From positions 1,004,001 through 1,068,000 of the forward strand of contig CANXME010002420.1 of the NCBI GenBank assembly GCA_948144175.1: 64,000 nt of DNA, in the 5' to 3' direction. Position 1 is the first letter of the stretch. The number at the start of each line of letters is the position of its first letter. This DNA is from Closterium sp. NIES-65 (lineage: Eukaryota; Streptophyta; Zygnematophyceae; Desmidiales; Closteriaceae). A program made the position numbers and the translations under genes. Of this stretch, positions 31,490 to 41,275 are shown piece after piece. The notes under the pieces are model-generated. The model did no database searches and was not told where the DNA came from. It was given only the letters and a program-made list of their open reading frames with translations.

Positions 31490-32147
31490 CTGCGTCTGCC
31501 TTAGTCACTGAGCTTGTCGACTTTGCAGCTGCGTGTCGTCTAGACTACGCTGCGAGTCTTGTTGCTGAGTCTGAGTCTGTCTGTCCTCCGTCCGTCGGGG
31601 GTGAGTGTGCTCTTGGCACGGACGTTCTTGAGGACAGGCAGGAGGAGGTTGGTTGCCTTGTCGCTGCTTTGCCCCATCTCGTGTCCATGCTCGTTGCCCC
31701 TGAGGGAGACCCGGATGCACCAGACATCCCGACCCCACGCTCTTACGCAGAGGCGATGGCCGGTCCCTACTCCTCTCAGTGGCAGTCAGCCATGGACACA
31801 GAGATGGCTTCCTGGAAGTCCACTGGCACCTACGTCGACGAGGTTCCCCCACCTGGGGCGAACATCGTCAGTGGCATGTGGATTTTCAGGGTGAAGCGGC
31901 CGCCGGGCTCTCCGCCTGTCTTCAAGGCGCGTTACGTTGCACGAGGCTTCAGTCAGCGAGAGGGAGTTGACTTCTTCCAGACCTTCTCCCCGACCCCGAA
32001 GATGACCACTCTTCGGGTTCTGCTACACGTCGCCGCTCAGCGTGACTACGAGCTCCACTCTCTAGACTTCAGCACAGCTTTCTTGCAGGGCAGCCTGCAC
32101 GAGGAGATCTGGCTGCGCCGCCCACCTGGCTTCACTGGGTCGTTCCT
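31490..32147 (+). pseudogene. Element A reverse transcriptase N-terminal fragment (first copy)
   Basis: It resumes A's frame after element B (AASALVTELVDF) and includes MWIFRVKRPPGSPPVFK and FSTAFLQGSLHEEIW. It ends at PGFTGSF, where the sequence jumps back to the pre-linker block that starts LAPGAA. It lacks the YVDD active site. The same segment occurs again, complete, at 33428-34085. Confidence 0.9.
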
Positions 32148-35100
32148 TCCTCGCGCCAGGTGCTGCAGTGGTAGACCCCCTCCCCCCTCAGGGTGCCGCT
32201 CCTTCAGGTGTCTCCCAGGTAGACCCGGTTGAGCCTGCCGAGGTAGCTGTCGACTCGCGTCCGGCTAGGGGTTCTGAGCCTGAGCGTGCGGAGCCTGAGC
32301 ATGCGGAGCCTGGGGGTGCTGAGTCTGGGGGTACTGAGCGTGGGGGTGCTGAGTCTGGGGGTGCTGAGCCTGGGGTTGCCGAGTCTGGGGGTGCTGAGCC
32401 TGGGGTTACTGAGTCTGGGGGTGCTGAGCCTGGAGTTGCTGAGTCTGGGGGTACTGCAGCTGACTGTGAGACGCCTGGAGGAGCTCCCTCTTCACAGCAG
32501 CTGCGTGAGTGGTACTCGCGGTACTGCAGCCTTCGGCGGGGTGCGTCCCGGGCTCGCGGTGCTGCTGGAGTTAGTGCTCGTGTTTCCCCGCCGCGGCGGG
32601 AGCCGCCCTCTTTCCCACAGCTCCGGGAGTGGTATGCTCGGCACATCAGTCTTCGTAGTGGGACTGCTGGTGCTGGGGTCCCCGTGGTTGACACTACTAC
32701 TGGTACTGCGGACCCTGGTGCTGGAGGTGCTGCTGCTGCTGGCGGTACTGCTGGAGGTGCTGTTACTGCTGGCGGTGCTGCAGGTGCTGCTGGAGGTGAG
32801 GCTGGTGCTGAGGACCCGGGCGTTGGAGCTGCTGCGGGTACTGCTGACCCTGGTCCTGGAGGTGCTGCTGCTGCTGGCGGTACTGCTGGTGCTGCTGGAG
32901 GTGCTGCTGGAGGTGCTGCTGCTGGTGCTGAGGACCCTGCCGCTGGTGACGCTGCTGGTTCGGGAGTTGCTGCACGGCCTCGGCCGTACTTTGTTCCACT
33001 CCTTCAGCAGGTTCTTGGTCAGCTTCCTCCTCCCGCCTTAGAGTGTCCGCCGTCTGTCCAGTCACAGCCACAGTTACCGCCTGCCTCCCCTCTCCCTGTG
33101 CCTGCTCCTTACACTGGTCCGACTGGAGGTCTTGCTGAGCGTCGTGAGCCTGCGTCACGTCCTGTGTCGCCTGCGTCTCGTCGAGCGTCGCCTGTTCGTG
33201 CTGCTACCTCTGGTCGTAGTGTCCAGTATCAGCGTCCTCCTGCTGTCCCAGGCACTCACCAGATGGCACTTCGTCAGTCCACTGCTCCACAGCGTGTCTC
33301 TCTCCCGTCGCCTCCTGCGTCCTCTCTTCCTGCTCTTGCTGACCCGGCGTCCGACTCCCTTCGCGCTGCCAGTCCTACTGTCACACGTCTCCTAGCTACG
33401 GTTGTCACTGACCCTTCCTTTGAGTCCGCTGCTGCGTCTGCCTTAGTTGCTGAGCTGGTCGACTTTGCAGCTGCGTGTCGTTTAGACTACGCTGCTAGTC
33501 TTGTTGCTGAGTCAGAGTCTGTCTGTCCTCCGTCCGTCGGGGGTGACTGTGCCCTTGGCACTGACGTCCTTGAGGACAGGCAGGAGGAGTTTGGTTGCCT
33601 TGCTGCTGCTTTGCCCCATCTCGTGTCCATGCTTGTTGCCCCTGAGGGAGACCCGGATGCACCAGACATCCCGACCCCACGCTCTTACGCAGAGGCGATG
33701 GCCGGTCCCTACTCCTCTCAGTGGCAGACAGCCATGGACGCAGAGATGGCTTCCTGGAAGTCCACAGGCACCTACGTCGACGAGGTTCCCCCACCTGGGG
33801 CGAACATCGTCAGTGGCATGTGGATTTTCAGGGTGAAGCGACCACCGGGCTCTCCGCCTGTCTTCAAGGCGCGTTACGTTGCGCGAGGCTTCAGTCAGCG
33901 TCAGGGAGTTGACTTCTTCCAGTCCTTCTCCCCGACCCCGAAGATGACCACTCTTCGGGTTCTGCTGCACGTCGCTGCTCAGCGTGACTACGAGCTCCAC
34001 TCGCTTGACTTCAGCACAGCTTTCTTGCAGGGCAGCCTGCACGAGGAGATCTGGCTGCGCCGCCCACCTGGCTACACTGGGTCGTTTCCTCCTGGTACCC
34101 AGTGGAGCCTCCGGCGGCCAGTCTACGGTCTCCGCCAGGCGCCACGTGAGTGGCACGACACACTGAGGACTACACTTGCGGCTCTTGGGTTCGCTCCTTC
34201 TACTGCTGACCCGTCGCTGTTTCTACGCACCGACCCCTCGCTGCCGCCGTTCTACATCCTTGTGTACGTCGACGACTTGGTCTTTGCCACTGCTGACACT
34301 GCTGGTCTCGCTCACGTGAAGTCCGAGCTGCAGAAGAGACACACGTGCACAGACCTGGGTGAACTGACAAGCTATCTTGGCTTGCGGATCACCCGGGACA
34401 GAGCACGGCGCACCATCACCTTGACTCAGTCACACATGGTGCAGCAGGTCCTTCAGCGCTTCGGGTTCACGTACTCCTCGCCTCAGTCCACTCCTCTGCC
34501 TACGGGACACTCGCTCTCAGCTCTGCCTTCGGATGAGTCCGTAGAGCCGAGTGGTCCGTATCCAGAGCTTGTGGGCTGCCTCATGTACCTGATGACCTGC
34601 ACTCGACCTGACCTTGCATACCCTCTCAGCATCTTAGCACGCTATGTCGCTCCCGGCCGTCACCGGAAGGAGCACATGGATGCAGCTAAGAGGGTGTTGC
34701 GCTACTTGTGCAGTACGTTGGGCATGGGGCTAGTGCTTGGAGGGCGAGACCGGCCTGTTCTCACTGGGCACTCAGACGCTTCCTGGGCAGACGACCAGGC
34801 TACTCAGCGGTCGTCCCAGGGTTACACCTTCAGTCTTGGCTCTGGCTCTGTCTCTTGGCGTTCTACTCGCTCTTCTTCTGTTCTCAGCTCCAGCTGTGAG
34901 GCTGAGATCTACGCCACGGCCATGGCTGCCCAGGAGCTTCGCTGGCTCACCTACCTGCTGACTGACCTTGGAGAGCAGCCTCGTTCTCCTCCAGTGCTGT
35001 ACGTCGACAACAAGGCCACCATTGCCTTGTGTGGGGAGCACAGACTGGAGCACAGGACGAAGCACATTGCTCTGCGCTACTTTCTTGCTCGAGAGCTGCA

Positions 35101-35248
35101 GCAGCGAGGTCAGCTTTGTCTGCGTTACGTGGCCACTCGGGCCAACACTGCTGACGTGTTCACCAAGGCGCTTCAGCCTTGTGACCATCAGCGCTTCTGT
35201 ACTGTTCTAGGCCTCGTGCCTACTGTCCCTCATTTGCTCACTTCTTGA
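32148..35248 (+). pseudogene. Element A second linker copy plus complete reverse transcriptase and RNase H
   Basis: This is an open frame of more than 1000 codons without its own natural ATG. It begins with the linker block found at 22737 (PGAAVVDPLPPQGAAPSG) and runs through the linker, the reverse transcriptase (FSTAFLQGSLHEEIW, ILVYVDDLVFATAD) and RNase H (VLTGHSDASWADD, SSCEAEIYATAMAAQ, LYVDNKATIAL) to TAA/TGA-region codons at 35246-35248. It keeps the catalytic residues. As it sits downstream of a duplicated fragment and a frame jump, it would not be made from the element's own gag start. Confidence 0.88.
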
Positions 35249-35474
35249 CTTTGCTTGTACAGTGATCTCTATATATATATACCTGCATGCTTACTCTTGC
35301 TAGGTTGTGATTACTGTATCTCTTGTTCTTTTATAAATCTGCATGTGAACTGGTCTTGTGACCGCTTGCTTGTGCTCGGAACTTGTGTGGTATCCTTGAG
35401 ATCCACCCTGAGCTTTGTTTTGCTTTGACTGGTCTTGTGACCCCTTGTTCTCCCCCACTTTGCCTATGGGGGTG
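35249..35474 (+). other. Element A 3' untranslated region and polypurine tract
   Basis: It has a TA dinucleotide tract (about 35271-35281), the shared CTCCCCCACTTTGCC block and CTATGGGGGTG next to the 3' LTR. Confidence 0.8.
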
Positions 35475-35610
35475 TGTCAAACATTGTATGATGTGCTTGT
35501 TTAGACTACAGTGGGTTAGCCTATAGTGGGTACACATTTCTAGGGTTAGGTTTGACCTATTTGTACCCAACACTCATTCTAGTCATCCATTCTCGTTTCT
35601 GATTCTGACA
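35475..35610 (+). repeat. Element A 3' LTR (136 bp)
   Basis: It matches 19025-19153 apart from a central insertion, ends TTTCTGATTCTGACA, and is followed by target copy GCACG at 35611-35615. Confidence 0.93.
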
Positions 35611-35615
35611 GCACG

Positions 35616-37870
35616 AGCCCACGTGCTGCTGTACATCAGTCAATAGTTCCGGCCAGTAATAATACCGCTGCAGTTGCTGTCGCGTTTTTTCTACCCCAAA
35701 ATGTCCAAAGGTAATTCCGTCGTGTGCCTCCTGCAGTAGCAGCTCCCTCAGCAGTGAGTACGCAGGTACCCAGATGCGGTTGGTGCCTGTTCTTATGTAA
35801 TAGACTCCTTGAGCTTCTGCCAGTTGCTGTGAGTTTCCGGTCGTGAAAAATGGGTCGGTGCGGTGTGCGTGGGTGAATAGGCCTGTTAATAGCGGGTTGG
35901 TCTGGGCGAGTAGGATGGCGTGGAGTTGGGCGGTCGGGCGGGTGAGGGCGTCGGCGATGTTGGATGCGCCTTTTTTGTACGTAACTGTGTAGTGGAAGTT
36001 GGACTCGAGGTAGTCCAGCCAACGAATCTGTCGCGGGTTGAGATTCGGTTGGGCGCGTAAGTACTGTAGTGATCGGTTGTCTCTCCGTACTGTCACGTCG
36101 GCGCCAGTCTGGTAACAACGCCAAACTTTGAACGCGTGCACGATCGCCAACATTTCGCGGTCGTATATCGGGTAGTTGCGTTCGAGCGGGTGCAGCTTGC
36201 AGGACTCGTACGCGATTGGCTGGAGGCCGTTCCCGAAATCCTGCAACAGTACTTCTCCCACAGCGATGTCACTTGCGTCAGTGACGAGCTCGAACGGACG
36301 GTGTGGATGTGCGAGGTGAAGCACGGGCGGTGAGCACAAAATGTTTTTGAGGGCCGAGAAGGCAGCTTGCTCTTTCTCCCCCCACGTGTACTCAACCCCC
36401 TTCCTCAGCAGGTCAGTCAACGGGGCAGTCAACTTCGCCATGTTGGGGACGAACCGGCGCACGTAGTTGACGAACCCCAGAAAACTCTGCAACTCGGTCA
36501 AGTTGGTCGGCGTGTGCCATGCTTGAATCGTCGCAATTTTCTTCGGGTCTATTTCCACTCATCCGGCTGAAATAACGTGTCCCGAAAACTCCAGGCGGTC
36601 CTGTAAAAACTCACACTTAGACGCTTTTTTCAGTAGTCGGTTCTCACTTAGGATTTTAAAAATTGCTTCAAAGTCATGTAAGTGCTGTGCTCTGTCAGTG
36701 TTGTAAATCAGTATGTCGTCCAGATATACTATGACACACTTATCTAAGAGCGGGCGGAACACTTCGTTCATGGTCATTTGAAAAGTGGCGGGGGCGTTGG
36801 TCAGTCCGAAGGGCATGACGGTGTATTCAAAGGATCCGTTGCGTGTTCGGAATGCGGTCTTAGGGCAGTCAGGCGGATTGACGCGGGTTTGGTGGTAACC
36901 CCCTCAGAGGTCGATTTTTGAAAAAACCCGGGCTGTGCGCAGTTGGTCGATCGGTTCGTCGGCTCGTGGGATGGGGTAACGGGATTTTATGGTAACCCTG
37001 TTCAGTGCTCGGTAGTCTATGCACATGCGAAAACCCCCGTCCTTTTTCGGTGTGAACATTATCGGTGCTGCGAAAGGCGACGAACTAGGGCGAATGAACT
37101 CCTTCTCGAGTAGGTAATCGAGCTGCTTCCTCAGTTCGTCTAGTTCGGGTTGGGTCAATCGAAACTGTCGCTATACTGTTGGCTGTGCCCCTGGTTCCAG
37201 TTCTATTCTGTGATCGTGCGGTCGCTGAGGTGGCAGTCCCGTCGGTAGGTCATCCGGGAAGATGTCACTGTACTGCTTCGGCAGTGCTGCCAGGTCACTC
37301 GGTATGTCGGCCAGCAGTTTCTGTAAATCCCCTCCCTTGTCTACTACCTCGGCTTCCCGAATGTCAACCGCGTACAAGTCAGCTCCGGTCGCTACAGCGC
37401 GTTTCATCGTGATCGCGTTGACACGCACCGACGAATACTCAGGCGAGCCCCAGCGAGGTAAGGCGATGTTGTTACCGTTCACTCGCACGGTGCAGTCACC
37501 CGTCGTCCAGTCGATTCGCGGATTGTGTCGTCGCAGCCAATCACGCCCGAGTAAAATGTCAGTTCTGTCGAGGGTCGTTGCGAGCATTTCCTGGCTAAAC
37601 GTGAAGTTACTCCCGCATCGAATCCGAGCTCGGTCTACGCGTTCCCGAATTGCCAGCGGCGTGCCGTCTACCAGTCGTGCGTCGATCTTAGGTAAGCATT
37701 TGTCCAGTGGCAGTCGCAGTTTTCGTGCTGTAGCAGTGTTGATAAGGCTGTGGCTGGCTCCCCCGTCTACGACGTTCTTAACTGAGTCCGTCCCAATTTT
37801 CCGACTAAGCAGGGAACCGGCCGGGTGTGGTCGATTGCGGCGACGGTACTACGGTAGACAGGGTGTATCG
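35616..37870 (-). pseudogene. Element G protease, reverse transcriptase, RNase H and integrase N-terminus
   Basis: On the minus strand the protease region has VVDGGASHSLI (about 37775, DGG in place of DS/TG). It leads to ILLGRDWLRRHNPRIDW and, after a stop at 37171, to the reverse transcriptase ([37 protein letters not shown]). Stops break it at about 36904 (FSKIDL then stop) and 36559. RNase H shows FELVTDASD, YDREMLAIVHAFKVW and ASNIADALTR. The integrase zinc finger begins AHDGITFGHFGVEKT and is cut after QQHV by element A. It is a gypsy-type pol with at least three nonsense changes. Confidence 0.92.
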
Positions 37871-37952
37871 ATTGCGTGAACCGGCACAATCACTCGGTGA
37901 GGGTCGGTTGGGTCGGGCGAGCGGCGTGACCTGCCAGTAGAGGGCCCGTCTG

Positions 37953-39113
37953 CTACTGACTCCCAGCGTTTCCATGCTGATTGGTCTGTTTCTGCTGCTC
38001 AGCTTCCCCCTTTCCCTTAGCGTTTTCTGGGCATTCGCTCTTGCGATGTCCCGGCCGATTGCAAGCAAAGCAGCGCCCTTTGAACGGTGCGGCAGCGGCA
38101 TTTGCGGCGACGGCGCATATCGTGGCGCCCTCGTTCGTCCCACGAGTCCGATGTCCCCAAGTGCTGCTTCCGTAGGACCCCGGTCTCGGTCGGCGGAAGA
38201 AATCGAGTTTCTCCGCCATAGCGAGAGTCTCTTGAAAATCGGTGACACCGCGAAGCTGGATTCCCTTAGCGATGTCCTGCTTCAGGCCGCCGATGGAGCG
38301 GTCGATGCGCTCGCCCCACTTGCTCGCATAGCGCTAGAAACCCGCTCGTGTAATCTTGGACGGAACCGAGTTGGCGCCAAGTGCGGAGCCTCTGTCGCGC
38401 CGCGATCGAAGCCGAAATTGGCTCAAATCGAGGGCGCAGACCTACGCACCACGCGTCCCACGTGCGATACTGGGGCACCTCCACGAAATACGACGGCGCC
38501 CAGGGTAGAGTCCTTCCCGTGCGGTTTGTCCTTCCCGTGTCGGTAGAGTCGCGTAGTCATTCGGCTTCATGACGATGACGCGCCACCAGTCCATGGCGGG
38601 TCCTCGCAGCAGCGACACGGCGTAGCGAATTTTCGCCGAGTCCTCCAAGACGTAGTTGGCATCGAAGAACACGTTCATCGTGAACAACCACGCCTGAACG
38701 GTCGGACCACCCCGTTGACTCGGGTCAAAGCATGGCAGACGCTGCGGATTCAGCGGCATCGGTGACGGCAGTCCCGAATCGTGGGTTGGTGCCGAGATCG
38801 TGACGCGGGTTTGACTTGGGGCCGAATACGTCGCTCCGGGGTGTGTCGTGCCGTGGTCGTCGTCTCCATCGGGGCGGACGACGCCATCACTGGCCGCGCT
38901 CGCGGGTTGCCCCACACTTCCGTGCTGTGATGTCGGTGGTGCGGGCTGAATCGGAGTGCCAACTGCTTGAGATTGTGCTCTCGTGAGGTCGTTTTGCAAG
39001 GATGAACGTTCCACCGTCAATGTCGCAATTTCTTCAGCGTTCTCGCGGATTTGTCGCAGCAGATCGTTCAAGTGCTCCTGCGTGAGGGTCGTGACATCGA
39101 TGTGTTCGGCCAT
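37953..39113 (-). pseudogene. Element G gag remnant with CCHC zinc knuckle
   Basis: It starts at ATG 39113 (MAEHIDVTTLTQEHLNDLL). The retrotransposon gag domain is recognisable: FDPSQRGGPTVQAWLFTM, then LRGPAMDWWRVI. Frameshifts near 38550 and 38250 separate it from EYTSGFLALCEQV-like sequence and the zinc knuckle CFACNRPGHRKSEC (CX2CX4HX4C, about 38080). It would have been the RNA-packaging protein. Confidence 0.85.
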
Positions 39114-39282
39114 GTCGAAGGGCGTCGGCTCGTCTTAGTCTAGGTGCAGTCGTGGCTGCACGCGTTTACGAGAGAACGCGAGGACAGCGGCTCCTAGGTG
39201 CTAAGGTACGTGAGTCCCTTCGAGTGAAAAATCAAAAGTTGATTTCCTGGGGTGTGGAGATGCGTGGTCCGAAAAGGAAAGA
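39114..39282 (-). other. Element G leader
   Basis: This is untranslated sequence between the primer site and gag ATG 39113. No further feature is seen. Confidence 0.6.
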
Positions 39283-39296
39283 GGCTCTGATAACCA
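39283..39296 (-). promoter_or_regulatory. Element G primer-binding site
   Basis: The minus strand reads TGGTTATCAGAGCC two bases inside the 5' LTR. This is initiator methionine tRNA type with one extra T. Confidence 0.8.
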
Positions 39297-39298
39297 AG

Positions 39299-39624
39299 TG
39301 TTTCGGGTGCAATGAATCGAGGTAGCGAGAATTGCACTAGGGTGTCAAACGAGCACAAAATGTGAGCGAAGGCATGAGCGAACATTTATACGCGTAACAT
39401 GCAAACGGTAATGCGGTGCGTGCAAGCTAGCTAGTGCTACGCTGGAGCGAGGCTCGCGTTAGTCCCGAAGCGTAGGCCGACACGGCCAGGCCAGCAGTGC
39501 GAGGTTTGGTGAAACAGTGCGCGCGAAGTCGGCGAAGCCCCGTTAGCAGTAACGGGCGAACAACGGCTGGTGCTGTACGAGATGTAGTCGGGCTCCGTAA
39601 GGAATGCCGAGAAAATTCCTTACA
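39299..39624 (-). repeat. Element G 5' LTR (326 bp)
   Basis: It is the partner of 17476-17801 with the same length. It starts TGTAAGGAATTTTCTCGG and ends GCACCCGAAACA on the minus strand. The outer flank 39625-39629 is CACCC. Confidence 0.93.
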
Positions 39625-39629
39625 CACCC

Positions 39630-39870
39630 CCTTCTTTGTCGCGTGCCTTCCAAGGATTGACTTGGATAATTGTCCGTGCGACATTCGAACCACAGGTGCT
39701 GGTTCTGGTGGTGCCACTCAAGCCTTTGCGCTTGGTTCGATACTGGTTTGGTTTTGTGCAGGTTTCGCGTGATTCCTTTTCCTCGTCACAGACCAATTCG
39801 TGTCTCGCCAGCGAATCACATCTCCTCGACTCGGACCAAAGGTAATATGCTTGTAAATATGAGACCCGGG
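39630..39870. other. Rest of the unassigned segment within element F
   Basis: It joins 17470 once element G is removed. It contains GTAATATGCTTGTAAATATG near F's primer site; a similar string occurs at 14811-14826. No protein is recognised. Confidence 0.4.
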
Positions 39871-39881
39871 TTTTAATACCA
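39871..39881 (-). promoter_or_regulatory. Element F primer-binding site
   Basis: The minus strand reads TGGTATTAAAA directly after the 5' LTR end CTTGACA. Only the first seven bases match the canonical site, so it is probably decayed or altered by the neighbouring insertion. Confidence 0.6.
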
Positions 39882-40007
39882 TGTCAAGAATGAGAAGTGA
39901 TTGAACTATGGAAAGTTGGAGTACAAGTAGGAAACCCTAGCTTTGTGTACACCCTAAAGGCTAACCCACTATAGCCTATACAACAATAACACATATAGTG
40001 TTTGGCA
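39882..40007 (-). repeat. Element F 5' LTR (126 bp)
   Basis: It begins TGCCAAACACTATATGTG (TG retained, third base changed) and ends CATTCTTGACA. It differs at five positions from 7863-7988. TAATG follows at 40008-40012. Confidence 0.92.
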
Positions 40008-40012
40008 TAATG

Positions 40013-40397
40013 TAATAGCGGAAACGTTCAATGAGGGGTTTGTGAACCACCCTGCGCTGGTATGTGAGGGCAAAGTAGATTGATGAAAACAAAGAGATAC
40101 AGGCTTCTATAAGAGTACAAGGAATACGAAGAGATACAATTAATAACCGTTTTGCTGTTGCTATTGCGGTTCGATACAGTAACGACTCGGGCAACTGCTC
40201 AATAGCGAGTCAGTTGTTTGTCCTTGCTGTCGCGATGTACTTGTCAAGTCAAAGGTCGCTGGCCTTTGAATTTCGCGTAACCTCTAGCAGTTGCTCAACC
40301 TCCGAGGGTTGCCTCGCTGATGCTTCTATATGTTTCGCTTCGCTTCTGACTCGGTGTTTCGACACAACAGAGGCGCTTAAGTTACTTGTTTCCAACA
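40013..40397 (-). repeat. Element D 5' LTR, upstream piece
   Basis: On the minus strand it starts TGTTGGAAACAAGTAAC at 40397 and runs to the F insertion. With 7804-7862 it makes an LTR of about 444 bp with TGTTGG...CCAACA ends, which are typical for plant copia. The boundary is inferred from these termini because the 3' LTR is out of view. Confidence 0.65.
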
Positions 40398-40402
40398 GAT
40401 AA

Positions 40403-40911
40403 CGTATGGCCCCGGATATAGGCGCCGTCCGATTAAAGGCGCCGGCGCTTCTATCTGGAGCATGGCGCCTATGGCCGGAATTCGATTAAAAGCACCCCCC
40501 CTAGAAAACCTTTACTTATTATAAGCGCATATGCGATTTGAATTTAAATTCTTGCCTAAAACAGTAACGAGATCCATTTTTGCAGCGAGTCAGATTTCAA
40601 TTTCGCTTCGTTCGACTCGTGAAGACCTGACTGGCTGCGCGTCCAGTCAGGATGTGCTGGAATGACGTGGCTTTGCCTGTGTGTGAACCCAGAATATCGC
40701 TTGTGCGAGATTCTGCATTGTGACGCTAAAACATTTCGACTCGGTTGAAATGGGAAGAAGAAAATGAACAATTTGGTGGTCTAAAATTATTATTTCGTAT
40801 TTGTCATTATATAAGCGCCGGCGCTTATGGCCGTTACTCAATTACAAGCGCCCCCCCTCAAAAAAATGATTTTATTATAAGCGCATATGCGCCTATATCC
40901 GGGGCCATACG
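40403..40911. mobile_element. Small non-autonomous element with 23-bp terminal inverted repeats
   Basis: The ends CGTATGGCCCCGGATATAGG (40403-) and its exact reverse complement (to 40911) form a perfect 23-bp inverted repeat 509 bp apart. A subterminal block also recurs in direct orientation: GCGCCGGCGCTT, then ATGGCCG, ATTA, CCCCCC and TTATTATAAGCGCATATGCG (about 40438-40535 and 40814-40890). No ORF with transposase features and no target duplication are visible. The element abuts the presumed outer target duplication of D. Confidence 0.8.
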
Positions 40912-41183
40912 GTAGGAGGTCAGATTGATACCGTAGGAGGATAGGAATGAGCCCTTAGAACTTGTACATTGTACTGTGCTTGGACGATAAAATCCTGTAC
41001 TACCCAGTTGAAATGAGACGTTGCATTTGCAAGGCAAATCGCAAGTTTTCACAATCAGAGCGATTACCTTAGGAATGGACCAATTAGCATATTAGGGACA
41101 ATGCTAAAAATCCAACTCTCATCGCTTCTGTATCCAGCCTAGTAAATAAGAAACACAGTGCCAAAACCAATGGCACAGTGCGC
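40912..41183 (-). other. 3' flank and presumed 3' UTR of the ERGIC3-like gene
   Basis: These are 272 bp between the gene's stop codon and the inverted-repeat element. No repeat and no clear AATAAA-type signal stands out. The transcript 3' end probably lies here. Confidence 0.45.
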
Positions 41184-41275
41184 TTAGCTAAGCTTTCCCA
41201 ATTCCATCTTTTTCTTGATAGCCTTGTGCCCATGGTAAACCACAGCATCTATTATCCCAGTCACAGTGAACACTC
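41184..41275 (-). CDS. ERGIC3: ERGIC3-like exon j (last coding exon)
   Basis: Acceptor TTGCTTGCAG. It completes Gly and encodes VFTVTGIIDAVVYHG then HKAIKKKMELGKLS and TAA (41184-41186). The short, lysine-rich tail faces the cytosol, where coat proteins bind in this family. No echo copies of this exon were found. Confidence 0.95.

Larger units (their letters stand above)
19025..35610 (+). mobile_element. Element A: copia retrotransposon containing element B
   Basis: Its LTRs are at 19025-19153 and 35475-35610, with target duplication GCACG at 19020-19024 and 35611-35615. The LTRs are nearly the same except for an indel of about 7 bp near the middle (GTGCGGCTACAG versus GTGCTTGTTTAGACTACAG). 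The element carries a primer site, leader, gag-protease-integrase ORF with one later stop, element B, a partial reverse transcriptase, and then a second copy of linker plus complete reverse transcriptase/RNase H. Confidence 0.94.
17476..39624 (-). mobile_element. Element G: Ty3/gypsy chromovirus containing elements A and B
   Basis: Two 326-bp LTRs (17476-17801 and 39299-39624) bound it, with target duplication CACCC at 17471-17475 and 39625-39629. On the minus strand, the order is 5' LTR, primer site, gag with CCHC, protease, reverse transcriptase, RNase H, integrase and chromodomain: gypsy order, with integrase last. Element A inserted in the integrase zinc finger; removing 19025-35615 rejoins the frame as DVQQHVGSCPTCQVMK. 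G's own DNA is 17476-19024 and 35616-39624. Confidence 0.95.
7863..40007 (-). mobile_element. Element F: decayed copia retrotransposon containing elements G, A and B
   Basis: Its 126-bp LTRs at 7863-7988 (3') and 39882-40007 (5') differ at 5 positions, and identical TAATG target duplications flank it at 7858-7862 and 40008-40012. The element is on the minus strand. Its own DNA comprises 7863-17470 and 39630-40007. The rest is the chromovirus G nest, marked by TSD CACCC. Its protein family is that of element A. Confidence 0.92.
5020..40397 (-). mobile_element. Element D: old copia retrotransposon, outer shell of the nest (own segments 5020-7862 and 40013-40397)
   Basis: D's own sequence is 5020-7862 plus 40013-40397; everything between is insertion F and its contents. 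On the minus strand, D has a 5' LTR split by F, a primer site at 7792-7803, a broken gag and pol, and then insertion C at 5019. The rest of D and its 3' LTR are off the left edge. Its LTR (TGTTGG...CCAACA type, about 444 bp) and its protein (poly-Gln/Asn tracts, normal CCHC knuckle) differ from C, B, A and F, so it is another copia lineage. The candidate outer target duplication is GATAA at 40398-40402. Confidence 0.8.

Noticed and set aside
19862..35248. Many ORFs antisense or out of frame to the copia polyproteins (for example Leu/Val-rich or Pro-rich chains)
   Set aside because: They are shadows of GC-rich repeat-coding DNA; homology supports only the gag-pol frames.
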